A stretch of 9,651 bases of DNA from Nitrospiria bacterium (GTDB lineage Bacteria; Nitrospirota; Nitrospiria; Nitrospirales; UBA8639): contig JAUIKP010000087.1 of NCBI GenBank assembly GCA_030430725.1, forward strand, positions 1 through 9,651. Direction: 5' to 3'. The notes beneath the pieces were generated by a model. The model saw nothing but the letters and a program-made list of their open reading frames with translations, was not told where the DNA came from and ran no database searches. The position numbers and the translations under genes were made by a program. Below are positions 1 through 6,709 of this stretch, piece after piece. Within the stretch, counting starts at the first letter, position 1, and every line of letters starts with the position of its first letter.

Positions 1-664
1 CAACCAAGCCAGTATTCTGGTAGGTGATTATTTATATTCCCAGGCCATGGCCCTGATTGCCACCTTTCACAACCATGGCATCAACGAAGCCTTAGCGGAT
101 GCGTGCCGAAAGATGGCAGAGGGGGAGGTCCTTCAACTCTGCGCCAACAGTCAACCGCACCTGTCGGAGGCCGCCTATCTCAAAATTGTTGAATATAAAA
201 CGGCTGCCTTGGTCGCCGCCTCCTGTAAGGTCGGGGCGATCGTGGGTGGGGCATCGATAGAAGAACAAACCGCGCTGTATCGGTTTGGCTATCATCTGGG
301 AATGGCATTCCAATTGGCGGACGATCGCTTGGATTATTCCGCCGACCATGCAAAGCTCGGCAAAGCCCTTGGTCAGGATATTCGCCAGGGCATGATTACC
401 ATTCCCCTTCTGCACCTGCTCCAGACGTGTTCTCCTCAAGACAACCAATGGATCACCGAAAAGATCTTGGCACATGCCATAGAGGATGAGGACGTCGCGA
501 GAATCATCCAATTAATGCAGAAACAAGGTTCTCTGGCCTACTCCACTGCCAGAGCTCGGGAATACGTTGAAGCCGCGGCCCTGGACCTTGAGCCGTTCCC
601 CGCCTGCATGGCCAAACGGTCCCTTTCCATCACTGCCTGCTACATGGTCAACCGCGATCAATAA
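1..664 (+). CDS. Polyprenyl diphosphate synthase, C-terminal part (5'-truncated by window edge)
   Basis: This trans-isoprenyl diphosphate synthase condenses isopentenyl diphosphate onto an allylic diphosphate to make a long polyprenyl chain, typically for quinone side chains (IspB/HepT type). The reading frame is open from base 2, before the first ATG at 47. The residues encoded there (NQASILVGDYLYSQA) are the standard family segment just after the first Asp-rich motif, so the true start and that DDxxD motif lie to the left. About 220 residues are present out of a usual 320 or so. Visible landmarks in fragment numbering are EGE near 40, the diphosphate-binding KTAAL near 66-70, the second Asp-rich motif DDRLD at about 107-111, and KALGQDIRQGMITIPLL downstream. 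The stop TAA is at 662-664. Chain length cannot be judged because the determining residues precede the first Asp motif. The gene converges with the leftward lipid genes and is probably unrelated to them. Confidence 0.93.
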   Translation, partial: NQASILVGDYLYSQAMALIATFHNHGINEALADACRKMAEGEVLQLCANSQPHLSEAAYLKIVEYKTAALVAASCKVGAIVGGASIEEQTALYRFGYHLGMAFQLADDRLDYSADHAKLGKALGQDIRQGMITIPLLHLLQTCSPQDNQWITEKILAHAIEDEDVARIIQLMQKQGSLAYSTARAREYVEAAALDLEPFPACMAKRSLSITACYMVNRDQ

Positions 665-830
665 GACCCTCTAAAAACTATTCGTAGTTGCATTTCCGAA
701 AGCATAAGAATAAGGGCATTGCTCCTTTGACCTGACTCTATTTTCCCACCAGGTCATTCTCGACTGTTTTTATCGGGAGTCCATCCTATCTCTCAATCCG
801 TGTGACCCCTTGAACGGTGGAAGCCTCACA

Positions 831-867
831 CCCTTGTGTTCCACACTATTATGTCCAAGGGATTTTT
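831..867 (+). terminator. Possible intrinsic terminator of the polyprenyl synthase gene
   Basis: CCCTTG (831-836) pairs with CAAGGG (856-861). A short TGTG/CACA pairing is possible inside the loop, and the sequence ATTTTTG follows. The geometry suits rightward transcripts. The 6-bp stem and roughly 19-base loop are weak, and it lies about 170 bases past the stop codon. The rest of the 665-893 gap shows only other inverted repeats and no credible ORF. Confidence 0.3.
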
Positions 868-874
868 GACGTTG

Positions 875-895
875 CCGGGCCGAGACCCGGTTTCT
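875..895 (+). terminator. Short GC-rich hairpin at the convergent junction
   Basis: CCGGG (875-879) and CCCGG (886-890) form a 5-bp stem with a 6-base loop, followed by TTTCT. It abuts the stop codon of the leftward Tam41-like gene (894-896). It has a short T-rich tail only in the rightward direction, so if it terminates anything it is transcripts from the polyprenyl synthase side. The evidence is weak. Confidence 0.25.
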
Positions 896-1850
896 ATCGA
901 AAGGCCCCTTTGCGATAAAGACGCCAGAATGTCGTGAGTCCGGCCCATATGGGATGCCGCCGCTGAGCTGGAGTCAATTCAATTTTCACTCCGGAATGCC
1001 GCTCGATTTTCCAAATGAGATAATCTGCCCCCCCTTGGAACGTAAAGGCGGCCTTCATAAGCCGCAAAATTGATAACACCTTCCCCTGCACTTTTCGAAC
1101 AGTCCAGGCGATTCGATTCATGGTGTGGTCCCACCTGGAAGATTCCATCTCATAGATGATTATGTCCTCCCGCTGAATGACCTTGATCTTTGGAAAATGT
1201 GCTAAAAACGTCGCATGAGCGACTTGTTCATAATACGCCTGGTTACTGTCCCACAATGTTGCGATTCGCCCTTTTGATTCAGCACGTAATTCAGCGCTAT
1301 AACTGAGGGCTAAGCCAATACTCCATGCATCTTTGGCTGAAAATTTCTGTGGCAACTGCGGAAGGACATTTTCTAAAAAAGTCAAGACCGCTCTGCCCAA
1401 CCCTACGATAATCCGTCGACGCATCGCTTGACTCGAACAGGCCATCACGGCTGTCGGCTGCGCGAAGCGTCCCCAAAAGTATGAATGAAACCACTTTGGA
1501 GTCACACTCCGCTCAAAATCCCCCAACGAAAGCACGGCATACTTCATACGAACCATTCGCCCTTCCAGGTTCACTTCTCCATAGAACACATTAGGTGGAA
1601 GCCACCGATTAAGGAGGGCTAACCAAGTAAACGGGTAGACCGAGGCATACTGATCTACAATGACATAACAATCCACTAATCCGTCTTGATCCGTTCCCGC
1701 CCGCAAGCACGAGCCATACAATAAGATAGCTTGAACGGCCTTCCCGTATTTTTGAGCCAGGAAATTTCCCGCTGCTTGAATGGACGCAGGAATGGATTGA
1801 GCGCTCGACTGGCTAACAATTTCGAGGACTGTTGGGGAACCGTCCATCAC
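894..1850 (-). CDS. Tam41/Mmp37-like phosphatidate cytidylyltransferase (soluble CDP-DAG synthase type)
   Basis: Tam41 family proteins use a nucleotidyltransferase fold to convert phosphatidic acid plus CTP to CDP-diacylglycerol; they are peripheral, unlike the multispanning CdsA. Seen here: LLYGSCLR at residues 43-50 (Gly-Ser nucleotide loop), then LVDCYVIVD with acidic residues D60 and D66 in the D-x5-D spacing of Tam41 (which has DFVFAVDD-type sequence). These are followed by LEGRMVRMKYAVLS (95-108) and WFHSYFWGRFAQPTAV (120-135), matching the family's GRLIKYGVVS and WRTLYVAGRLHKPV blocks. No membrane helix is evident. Length is 318 residues, in the family range. The start is GTG at 1850 or ATG at 1847, two to five bases after the lipid-kinase stop (TAA, 1853-1855), so translation is probably coupled. 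No strong Shine-Dalgarno sequence is visible. The substrate could be phosphatidate, ceramide phosphate or another lipid phosphate. The family call rests on motif recognition by eye. Confidence 0.72.
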   Translation of the reverse strand: MMDGSPTVLEIVSQSSAQSIPASIQAAGNFLAQKYGKAVQAILLYGSCLRAGTDQDGLVDCYVIVDQYASVYPFTWLALLNRWLPPNVFYGEVNLEGRMVRMKYAVLSLGDFERSVTPKWFHSYFWGRFAQPTAVMACSSQAMRRRIIVGLGRAVLTFLENVLPQLPQKFSAKDAWSIGLALSYSAELRAESKGRIATLWDSNQAYYEQVAHATFLAHFPKIKVIQREDIIIYEMESSRWDHTMNRIAWTVRKVQGKVLSILRLMKAAFTFQGGADYLIWKIERHSGVKIELTPAQRRHPIWAGLTTFWRLYRKGAFR

Positions 1851-1852
1851 CG

Positions 1853-2818
1853 TTATTCAATCTTCAACCGCACAAATGACAGCTCGCCTGGAGAATCCAG
1901 GGTTAGAGGCTCTTCAGGCATGGAAGACGCGTAGACTTCACCATCCAGCACAAATCCGCTGTTAAACACTAAACGAAGCTCTAAGAGGTTTTCACTGACA
2001 TAACCATGCTCTGTGGTGGCTAACGAATGCGTCGCTCCACGAAACAATGTGGGTAAAACACGCCATAAATAGCGATACGGCACTCGAAGGCTCGTGTAGT
2101 GTAAAGGCCGGGATTGCGTGCCCCAAAACGGCTTCATCCCTAAAAATAATCGATGCAAGGTGGTGACCAGCAAGACTAAATACTCATGCTGGAGTGGTGC
2201 TGATTCACCAGTTGCCACACGCACCGTGATCGGATTCAATCCTTTTCGGGACCCGGTAGCCAACGCCAATAAAAATTTCAACAGAATCAGCCCTGCCCCC
2301 CATTCCCCTAACCGGCCTATCGACTGTTTGGTTTCGAGGCCTAGTTGAGTCCCATGATAAATCGCTCCGGCCCCGAAAAACATTCCATGCAGGGGCTCGC
2401 GGTTTTCTGGAAATCGAATACGAAGGACCGGTCGTGTTTCAAACGATAACCTGGAAGTCATGGATTCGGATTGACCCAACAATCGGTCAAGCGTGCCTGA
2501 CTCAAATTTCCCCAAACCCACATCCCCCGCAATCAGATTGGCCGTCCCTGCAGGCAACACAGCCAACCGGGGCATGACCGCAAAAGGACGATGATGAAAC
2601 AACGCCCCCAGGGTGGCTTGAATTGTCCCATCCCCTCCATTGACAACCACACAATTCACCTGACGGTGGGCAAAGGTCTTCAGAGCGTCGAGGATATCCC
2701 CAGGCGTATTGACCTCAGCCCGCTCCACTTTTGGATATTTTGTGTAAATTTCTTGAAAAAGGCCTGGCTTCCGCCTATTACGACCACTCAACGAATTATG
2801 AAGGATCCCCACATGCAT
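1853..2818 (-). CDS. Diacylglycerol kinase-family lipid kinase (DAGK/sphingosine/ceramide kinase fold)
   Basis: Members transfer the gamma-phosphate of ATP to a lipid hydroxyl (diacylglycerol, sphingoid base, ceramide) at the inner face of the cytoplasmic membrane. Seen: an N-terminal nucleotide loop HNSLSG (7-12, a variant of NPxSG without the proline), the hallmark GGDGT (61-65), the LPAGTAN block (88-94) where the usual following Asp-Phe is replaced by Leu-Ile, and a C-terminal LDGE (291-294). The LDGE Glu matches the position of the catalytic base in DgkB-like enzymes. The 321-residue length is normal. ATG at 2816-2818 is preceded by AGGA about ten bases upstream. The gene sits 107 bases after the CDP-alcohol phosphotransferase gene and 2 bases before the Tam41-like gene. 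That spacing suggests its phosphorylated lipid product is handed directly to the cytidylyltransferase. The lipid specificity cannot be read from sequence; diacylglycerol is the default and ceramide a serious alternative given the GNAT gene nearby. Confidence 0.9.
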   Translation of the reverse strand: MHVGILHNSLSGRNRRKPGLFQEIYTKYPKVERAEVNTPGDILDALKTFAHRQVNCVVVNGGDGTIQATLGALFHHRPFAVMPRLAVLPAGTANLIAGDVGLGKFESGTLDRLLGQSESMTSRLSFETRPVLRIRFPENREPLHGMFFGAGAIYHGTQLGLETKQSIGRLGEWGAGLILLKFLLALATGSRKGLNPITVRVATGESAPLQHEYLVLLVTTLHRLFLGMKPFWGTQSRPLHYTSLRVPYRYLWRVLPTLFRGATHSLATTEHGYVSENLLELRLVFNSGFVLDGEVYASSMPEEPLTLDSPGELSFVRLKIE

Positions 2819-2925
2819 CGTAGACCAGTCCTACCGACCTCAAGCGACGGCAAAGATGGAATAGGCATCGTGTACAGTGGGGAATACGGGCAAGACGTAA
2901 AGATATGTAAGACCCACATGAAAGA

Positions 2926-4131
2926 TCATTTGATGGTGACCGGAGGATTGGTAAACATTCTCACTGCCAGGGAATTTCGATTTACGGGATCAATCTCAGC
3001 CAACCAGGAAGTGAGACCGCCCATCCTCGTTTTCCCCCAACCCGCCATAAGAAGCCTCGCGAGAAGAATCAGCGTTGAGCCCACCGTCCAAATGGCCACA
3101 GCCTCCAAGCCCAAATCGGGACGTCCAAAAAGAAGACTGGCCGTTAAGAGAATGAGATTGGGATTACGCCGGGCCGTGACAAGCCTGAAATAGGAATCCA
3201 CCGGCTTCCAACAAAAGATGACAAATCCCCCCAGCCACCATTGAAAAATTCCTTCAACCATACGTCCCAACACATATCCAATCAAGATGATTCCAATAGT
3301 GGTTTCCACCGTCAACCAAGAGAGAAAAGGGGAAAATGCGGTGAGACCCATTCCCCAGGCTAAATACCAAAGAGGGGGGTGAATTAAATCAATGCCATGA
3401 TCAAAAATATTCCCCCATTTACTGGAGGTCACCGTTACTCGAGCTAATTTTCCGTCCACCGTATCGAGGAACGTCATCATCCAGCCCAGAACAAGTCCCC
3501 AGAAAAACTGCCCGAAAGTGAACAACACTCCCGCTGCAATAACAAGTACTAGGCTCAGCGAGGTCACCTGATTAGGCGAAATCCCCCGAAGCGCACAAAG
3601 CCGGGTGGCCCATTTGGCCGGAACAGGCCAAAGAAACTTCGTCACCAGATCAGTGACGCCTTTATATGATCCCGTAAATAAATGTTCTTCCAAAGCCACC
3701 CGGTTATTTTCGCGAATGGGGAACACATACGGATGATCGGTCTTTCGCAATTCGTTTGAAAAGGAAGTTGAAAGATCCTGCAATGTCACAGTTTGCAGGT
3801 TTGCAACATCTCGTGTGTGTTCTTGTTGTATTCCCTCACACGTTTCGGAAGCCAAAGAGGCATCCACATGAGCCACCACCGGGCGTAAACCGGCTTGACC
3901 CTCAACTTCCAGAACAACATTGGTTTGCTTCAAAAGAAAGGAGAATATTCGCGCATCAAATAAATAATCTCCTCTAATAATCAGAAGCGAATGATTAGAT
4001 GGAAGTTCGCTGAGATTATTGAGAAAATTATCAACCCCCAGTCGACTTAACATTCGTTGATATCGGATACGGGAGGTCAAATTCCACAAACGGATTTGAG
4101 GATCATTAACAATATATGCGGACACCGTCAT
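2926..4131 (-). CDS. CDP-alcohol phosphotransferase with degenerate nucleotidyltransferase-like N-terminal domain
   Basis: The C-terminal half is an integral-membrane CDP-alcohol phosphotransferase, which moves a phospho-alcohol from a CDP carrier to an acceptor hydroxyl. The signature D(x2)DG(x2)AR(x8)G(x3)D(x3)D is complete: D223, D226, G227, A230, R231, G240, D244, D248. It lies after a first helix near 190-215 and is followed by hydrophobic segments near 255-275, 278-297 and 340-362. The linker GSYKGVTDLV with ISPNQVT (154-190) resembles fused IPCT-DIPP synthases (CDP-inositol inositolphosphotransferases). The first roughly 150 residues appear to be a remnant of the partner nucleotidyltransferase domain. 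LLIIRGDYLFDARIFSFLL (49-67) aligns with the NGD metal-site strand of the cytidylyltransferase at 6710-7429, but the glycine-rich GxGxRL loop and KPK are absent. A cytidylyltransferase acting in trans may compensate. The stop is TGA; the start ATG has GGAAG close upstream. Headgroup and acceptor are unknown. Confidence 0.88.
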   Translation of the reverse strand: MTVSAYIVNDPQIRLWNLTSRIRYQRMLSRLGVDNFLNNLSELPSNHSLLIIRGDYLFDARIFSFLLKQTNVVLEVEGQAGLRPVVAHVDASLASETCEGIQQEHTRDVANLQTVTLQDLSTSFSNELRKTDHPYVFPIRENNRVALEEHLFTGSYKGVTDLVTKFLWPVPAKWATRLCALRGISPNQVTSLSLVLVIAAGVLFTFGQFFWGLVLGWMMTFLDTVDGKLARVTVTSSKWGNIFDHGIDLIHPPLWYLAWGMGLTAFSPFLSWLTVETTIGIILIGYVLGRMVEGIFQWWLGGFVIFCWKPVDSYFRLVTARRNPNLILLTASLLFGRPDLGLEAVAIWTVGSTLILLARLLMAGWGKTRMGGLTSWLAEIDPVNRNSLAVRMFTNPPVTIK

Positions 4132-4236
4132 TGCACTTCCACGCCTTTTTTTCCTTACACATTAAAGAATAATGGAATCGACCGACTTTCCTATCATTTT
4201 TGATGGGGAAAAATCTAACTGCGGCCGTAATTCGGT

Positions 4237-4401
4237 CTAATCTATGATGACAATCGGATTTCTTCCCAACAAATCCCTGGGGCATATGGCTGAATGGGTA
4301 TCAAATATGGCGTATCCCTCATCAAAGGGATACTCATACATCCTCCATGCGCCATCGACGAGTACCAGATACTCCCAGAGAATGAAATGGCCGTTGATCA
4401 T
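4237..4401 (-). CDS. Possible 54-residue acidic, aromatic-rich small protein between lptG and the CDP-alcohol phosphotransferase
   Basis: This small ORF reads MINGHFILWEYLVLVDGAWR at its start and ends NPIVIID before TAG. I do not recognise a family. The chosen ATG has GGAG seven bases upstream, the best Shine-Dalgarno match in this stretch, and lies 32 bases after the lptG stop. A longer in-frame version starting at 4455 would overlap lptG and lacks such a site. Composition is rich in Trp, Tyr, Phe and acidic residues (about eight Asp/Glu against three Arg), with no obvious membrane helix or signal peptide. The opposite-strand ORF at 4244-4441 has no ribosome binding site and is less likely. 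It could equally be a chance ORF in an untranslated spacer. The remaining 105 bases to the next gene show no convincing promoter or terminator, only a T-run on the leftward strand near 4205-4215. Confidence 0.38.
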   Translation of the reverse strand: MINGHFILWEYLVLVDGAWRMYEYPFDEGYAIFDTHSAICPRDLLGRNPIVIID

Positions 4402-4433
4402 GCATGATCTCCATGCCCACTTTCCACTGTTTT

Positions 4434-5504
4434 TTAATTGAGATAACGGCGCCACAACACAAACGTGACCAGAGATAACAGAAGGAAAGGCGCGGCCGTG
4501 GTGAATAAAGGAGAGGCTCCGAACAGAATTCCAACATATTTAGAAATTTCGGTCATCAAATAATATCCCAGACCGACCAGGGATCCAATAAATACCCTCT
4601 TCCCTGTTGCAGACATTCGCAAGGGACCGAAAACAAACGGGACGGCCACTAAGATCATGAGGCCGGTATTCAATGGCATAAAAATTTTATCCCAAAAGCT
4701 TAACTCATATCTCAGGAAATTTTGTTTTTTTCGTTTTAAGATGTCCATGTATTGGTAGAGTTCGGAAGGGGCCAATGTGGAAGAAGGAAGAGTCAGCAAC
4801 CGGACTTCATGCTGTTTAAGCGGAGAGTCCCATTCCAGACTCTCCAACCGCTCCTGCGAAATACTATATCCGTGAATGACCTGCTTTTTAATATTTTTCA
4901 GAATCCACGTCTGAGAATTTACAATTTCTGCCTCCTGCGCATGCATATAGAAATCCAATTGTCCGGCATCATTAAATTCAAAAATATCAAGGCCTTGGGG
5001 ACTCTCTCCGTAGCGAATCTGATGAATTCTAATAAAGCGTCTTCCCTCGCGAAACCAAAAGCCCTGCTTTCCCTTATATGCCCCGGAATCGGACAATGCC
5101 ATTGATCGCTTAAAATAGGCCTCCTGATCCAGTGGGGGATTAACAACTTCTTCAAGAAAGCCCACGAAAAAAATAAAACATGCCCCAACCTTCATCACTG
5201 ACCCGGCTATTTGATAGGGAGAAACTCCAGCGGCCTGGATGGCGATGAGTTCCCGGCCATTGGCAAGACTACCTAAGGCCATAATACTCCCTAACAACGC
5301 CACAAACGGTGCGAGAAACACCAACCGGGTTGGCAAGGTCAGCAACAAAAACTCACCTGCACTCCAAAAGGTATAGCGACCCTTACCCACGTCATCCAGC
5401 TCTTCAACAAATACGATCAGACTGAAAACCGCCAAAAATATTGCCAGCACAGGGAAATACCCTTTCAGTAAACTGACCGCCAGATACCGATTGAGAATTT
5501 TCAT
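4434..5504 (-). CDS. lptG: LptG-family inner-membrane permease
   Basis: LptG (YjgQ) pairs with LptF as the transmembrane half of the LptB2FG ABC transporter. That complex extracts LPS from the outer leaflet of the inner membrane and passes it to LptC and the periplasmic bridge. At 356 residues this is the normal size. Seen: N-terminal MKILNRYLAVSLLKGYFPVL, then VEELDDVGKG (33-42), typical of LptG. Helices lie near 12-34, 50-80 and 102-120, with the coupling-helix segment ELIAIQAAGVSP (85-96) facing LptB. A large periplasmic beta-jellyroll region spans about 125-268, followed by three C-terminal helices near 276-293, 302-325 and 333-352. The stop TAA is at 4434-4436. The gene follows lptF by 87 bases in the usual lptF-lptG order. 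LPS export is the default role. Its position ahead of lipid-headgroup genes leaves open a dedicated paralogue for another lipid. Confidence 0.92.
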   Translation of the reverse strand: MKILNRYLAVSLLKGYFPVLAIFLAVFSLIVFVEELDDVGKGRYTFWSAGEFLLLTLPTRLVFLAPFVALLGSIMALGSLANGRELIAIQAAGVSPYQIAGSVMKVGACFIFFVGFLEEVVNPPLDQEAYFKRSMALSDSGAYKGKQGFWFREGRRFIRIHQIRYGESPQGLDIFEFNDAGQLDFYMHAQEAEIVNSQTWILKNIKKQVIHGYSISQERLESLEWDSPLKQHEVRLLTLPSSTLAPSELYQYMDILKRKKQNFLRYELSFWDKIFMPLNTGLMILVAVPFVFGPLRMSATGKRVFIGSLVGLGYYLMTEISKYVGILFGASPLFTTAAPFLLLSLVTFVLWRRYLN

Positions 5505-5591
5505 ACCATTATTGTGAAACCGCCGGATACACTATTTACTTACCGTCTATTGAAATTCTGAAGATATTGAGAGAGTGCGAACGAGGATGTC

Positions 5592-6650
5592 TTAGGACAG
5601 GCCTCGGGCAAATCTCGAGGGCGCCAACCAATATGCCAATAAGGCTCCTAACACAAGAACAATCCACCAAAGACCCGGAATAATGGGGAGAATGCCGTGT
5701 TCAACAAGATTTCTCACCATCAGCCCCGTAAAATAATAGACTGAAAAAATTACCGTCGCTGTGAAAATTTTGGCGTATTTGCCCTGCCTCGGTGAAGCGC
5801 GACTCAATGGCACTCCCAGCAGCCCCATGAGAATAGCCGAAAAAGGGGCTAAAAACCTCCATTGCAGTTCTGTGATATCCTTGCGAGAATCAGACTGTAA
5901 TAATGTTTGGGTGGATGCGGCTTTGCGTCTATACTCCGCGACAAGCTCCTGAGGATAAATCGCCATCTGTGAAAAACTAGAAATGTGCTTGATCTCCCCC
6001 TCCCTTGTCAGTTTATATTCGAATCCATCAAAGAGAACAGGAATCGAGATACCACTTTGGGGATCAAGCTGTTCTTGAGCTGTCTTTGCTGAAAAGACTT
6101 GCAACGTATCTCCGTGTTCACTTTGAACAAACACCTCACTTAATTTTTGGTGACGTTCATCAATCTCCTCTGCAAAAAACACCAGGGATCCATTACGTCG
6201 TTCATAAAAATGCCCGGCATCCAAGTTGCTCAGACGAAATCCAGCCTCTCCTTCATCTTTTAATCGATAGATTTCTTCATAGGCCAATGGACGCAGATAC
6301 AAAGAAAAGATGCTGACAAGGACAGCCACCAGACAGGAAAGGGAAAAAACCGTGAGGAGGATCCGATATGGATTCACACCACACGCCATAAAGGCTTTCA
6401 TTTCAGAGTCGGTATATAATCGGCCAAACCCTAAAATAACGCCGAAATACAACGAAATGGGAATGAGGACTTCAAGCGCGATTCCCACTTTAAACGCAAT
6501 TAATGCGAGAATCATATTTGCCGGCAACAGGGCATTGACCGCTTTGGCTAAAAATGTGATCCAACTATATCCTGCAAACAACGCCACCAACAGTCCACAG
6601 ACGACAACTGATGGCTTCAGTACCTCACGAATTAAATATTTGACTAACAT
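5592..6650 (-). CDS. lptF: LptF-family inner-membrane permease
   Basis: LptF (YjgP) is the second transmembrane partner in the LptB2FG lipid extractor. The 352-residue protein shows the family pattern: YLIREVLKPSVVV at the N-terminus, helices near 13-35, 47-75 and 98-118, and the cytoplasmic coupling segment RLYTDSEMKAFMACGVNP (77-94), a very characteristic LptF stretch. A periplasmic jellyroll region spans about 125-262, followed by a C-terminal helix bundle (266-283, 295-315, 326-344) with SRASPRQGKYAK at 283-294 between the helices. The start ATG at 6648-6650 has no clear Shine-Dalgarno sequence. Only 59 bases separate it from the chosen start of the divergent cytidylyltransferase gene, so the two promoters must share or overlap this short gap. 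It is the first gene of the leftward block. No LptB, LptC or LptA gene is visible in the window. Confidence 0.93.
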   Translation of the reverse strand: MLVKYLIREVLKPSVVVCGLLVALFAGYSWITFLAKAVNALLPANMILALIAFKVGIALEVLIPISLYFGVILGFGRLYTDSEMKAFMACGVNPYRILLTVFSLSCLVAVLVSIFSLYLRPLAYEEIYRLKDEGEAGFRLSNLDAGHFYERRNGSLVFFAEEIDERHQKLSEVFVQSEHGDTLQVFSAKTAQEQLDPQSGISIPVLFDGFEYKLTREGEIKHISSFSQMAIYPQELVAEYRRKAASTQTLLQSDSRKDITELQWRFLAPFSAILMGLLGVPLSRASPRQGKYAKIFTATVIFSVYYFTGLMVRNLVEHGILPIIPGLWWIVLVLGALLAYWLAPSRFARGLS

Positions 6651-6693
6651 TCAACGACCATCAGCCCAACGGTACATTTAGAAAATCTCATAT

Positions 6694-6700
6694 GAGGAGA
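6694..6700 (+). promoter_or_regulatory. Ribosome binding site deciding the start of the cytidylyltransferase gene
   Basis: GAGGAGA lies ten bases before the ATG at 6710. An earlier in-frame ATG at 6692 overlaps this site and would add six residues in front of the conserved MKAIIL family start. The 6710 start is therefore preferred. Confidence 0.6.
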
Positions 6701-6709
6701 CTTGCAACG

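Noticed and set aside
92..511. 139-residue leftward ORF
   Set aside because: It lies wholly antisense to the polyprenyl diphosphate synthase, whose conserved motifs cover the same bases.
2591..3193. 200-residue rightward ORF
   Set aside because: It runs antisense across the start of the lipid kinase and the end of the CDP-alcohol phosphotransferase. Its translation is basic and low in recognisable motifs, and both opposing genes have complete signature motifs.
4244..4441. 65-residue rightward ORF opposite the small leftward ORF
   Set aside because: There is no Shine-Dalgarno sequence before its ATG, and it overlaps the lptG stop on the other strand. The leftward 54-residue frame has better start signals.
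4919..5188. 89-residue leftward ORF inside lptG
   Set aside because: It is an alternative frame of the lptG coding strand. The lptG frame encodes the recognisable permease, and there is no sign of a frameshift.
6005..6681. Two rightward ORFs (103 and 123 residues) opposite lptF
   Set aside because: Both are antisense to lptF, which has full family motifs across the same span. Their translations look like shadow frames.
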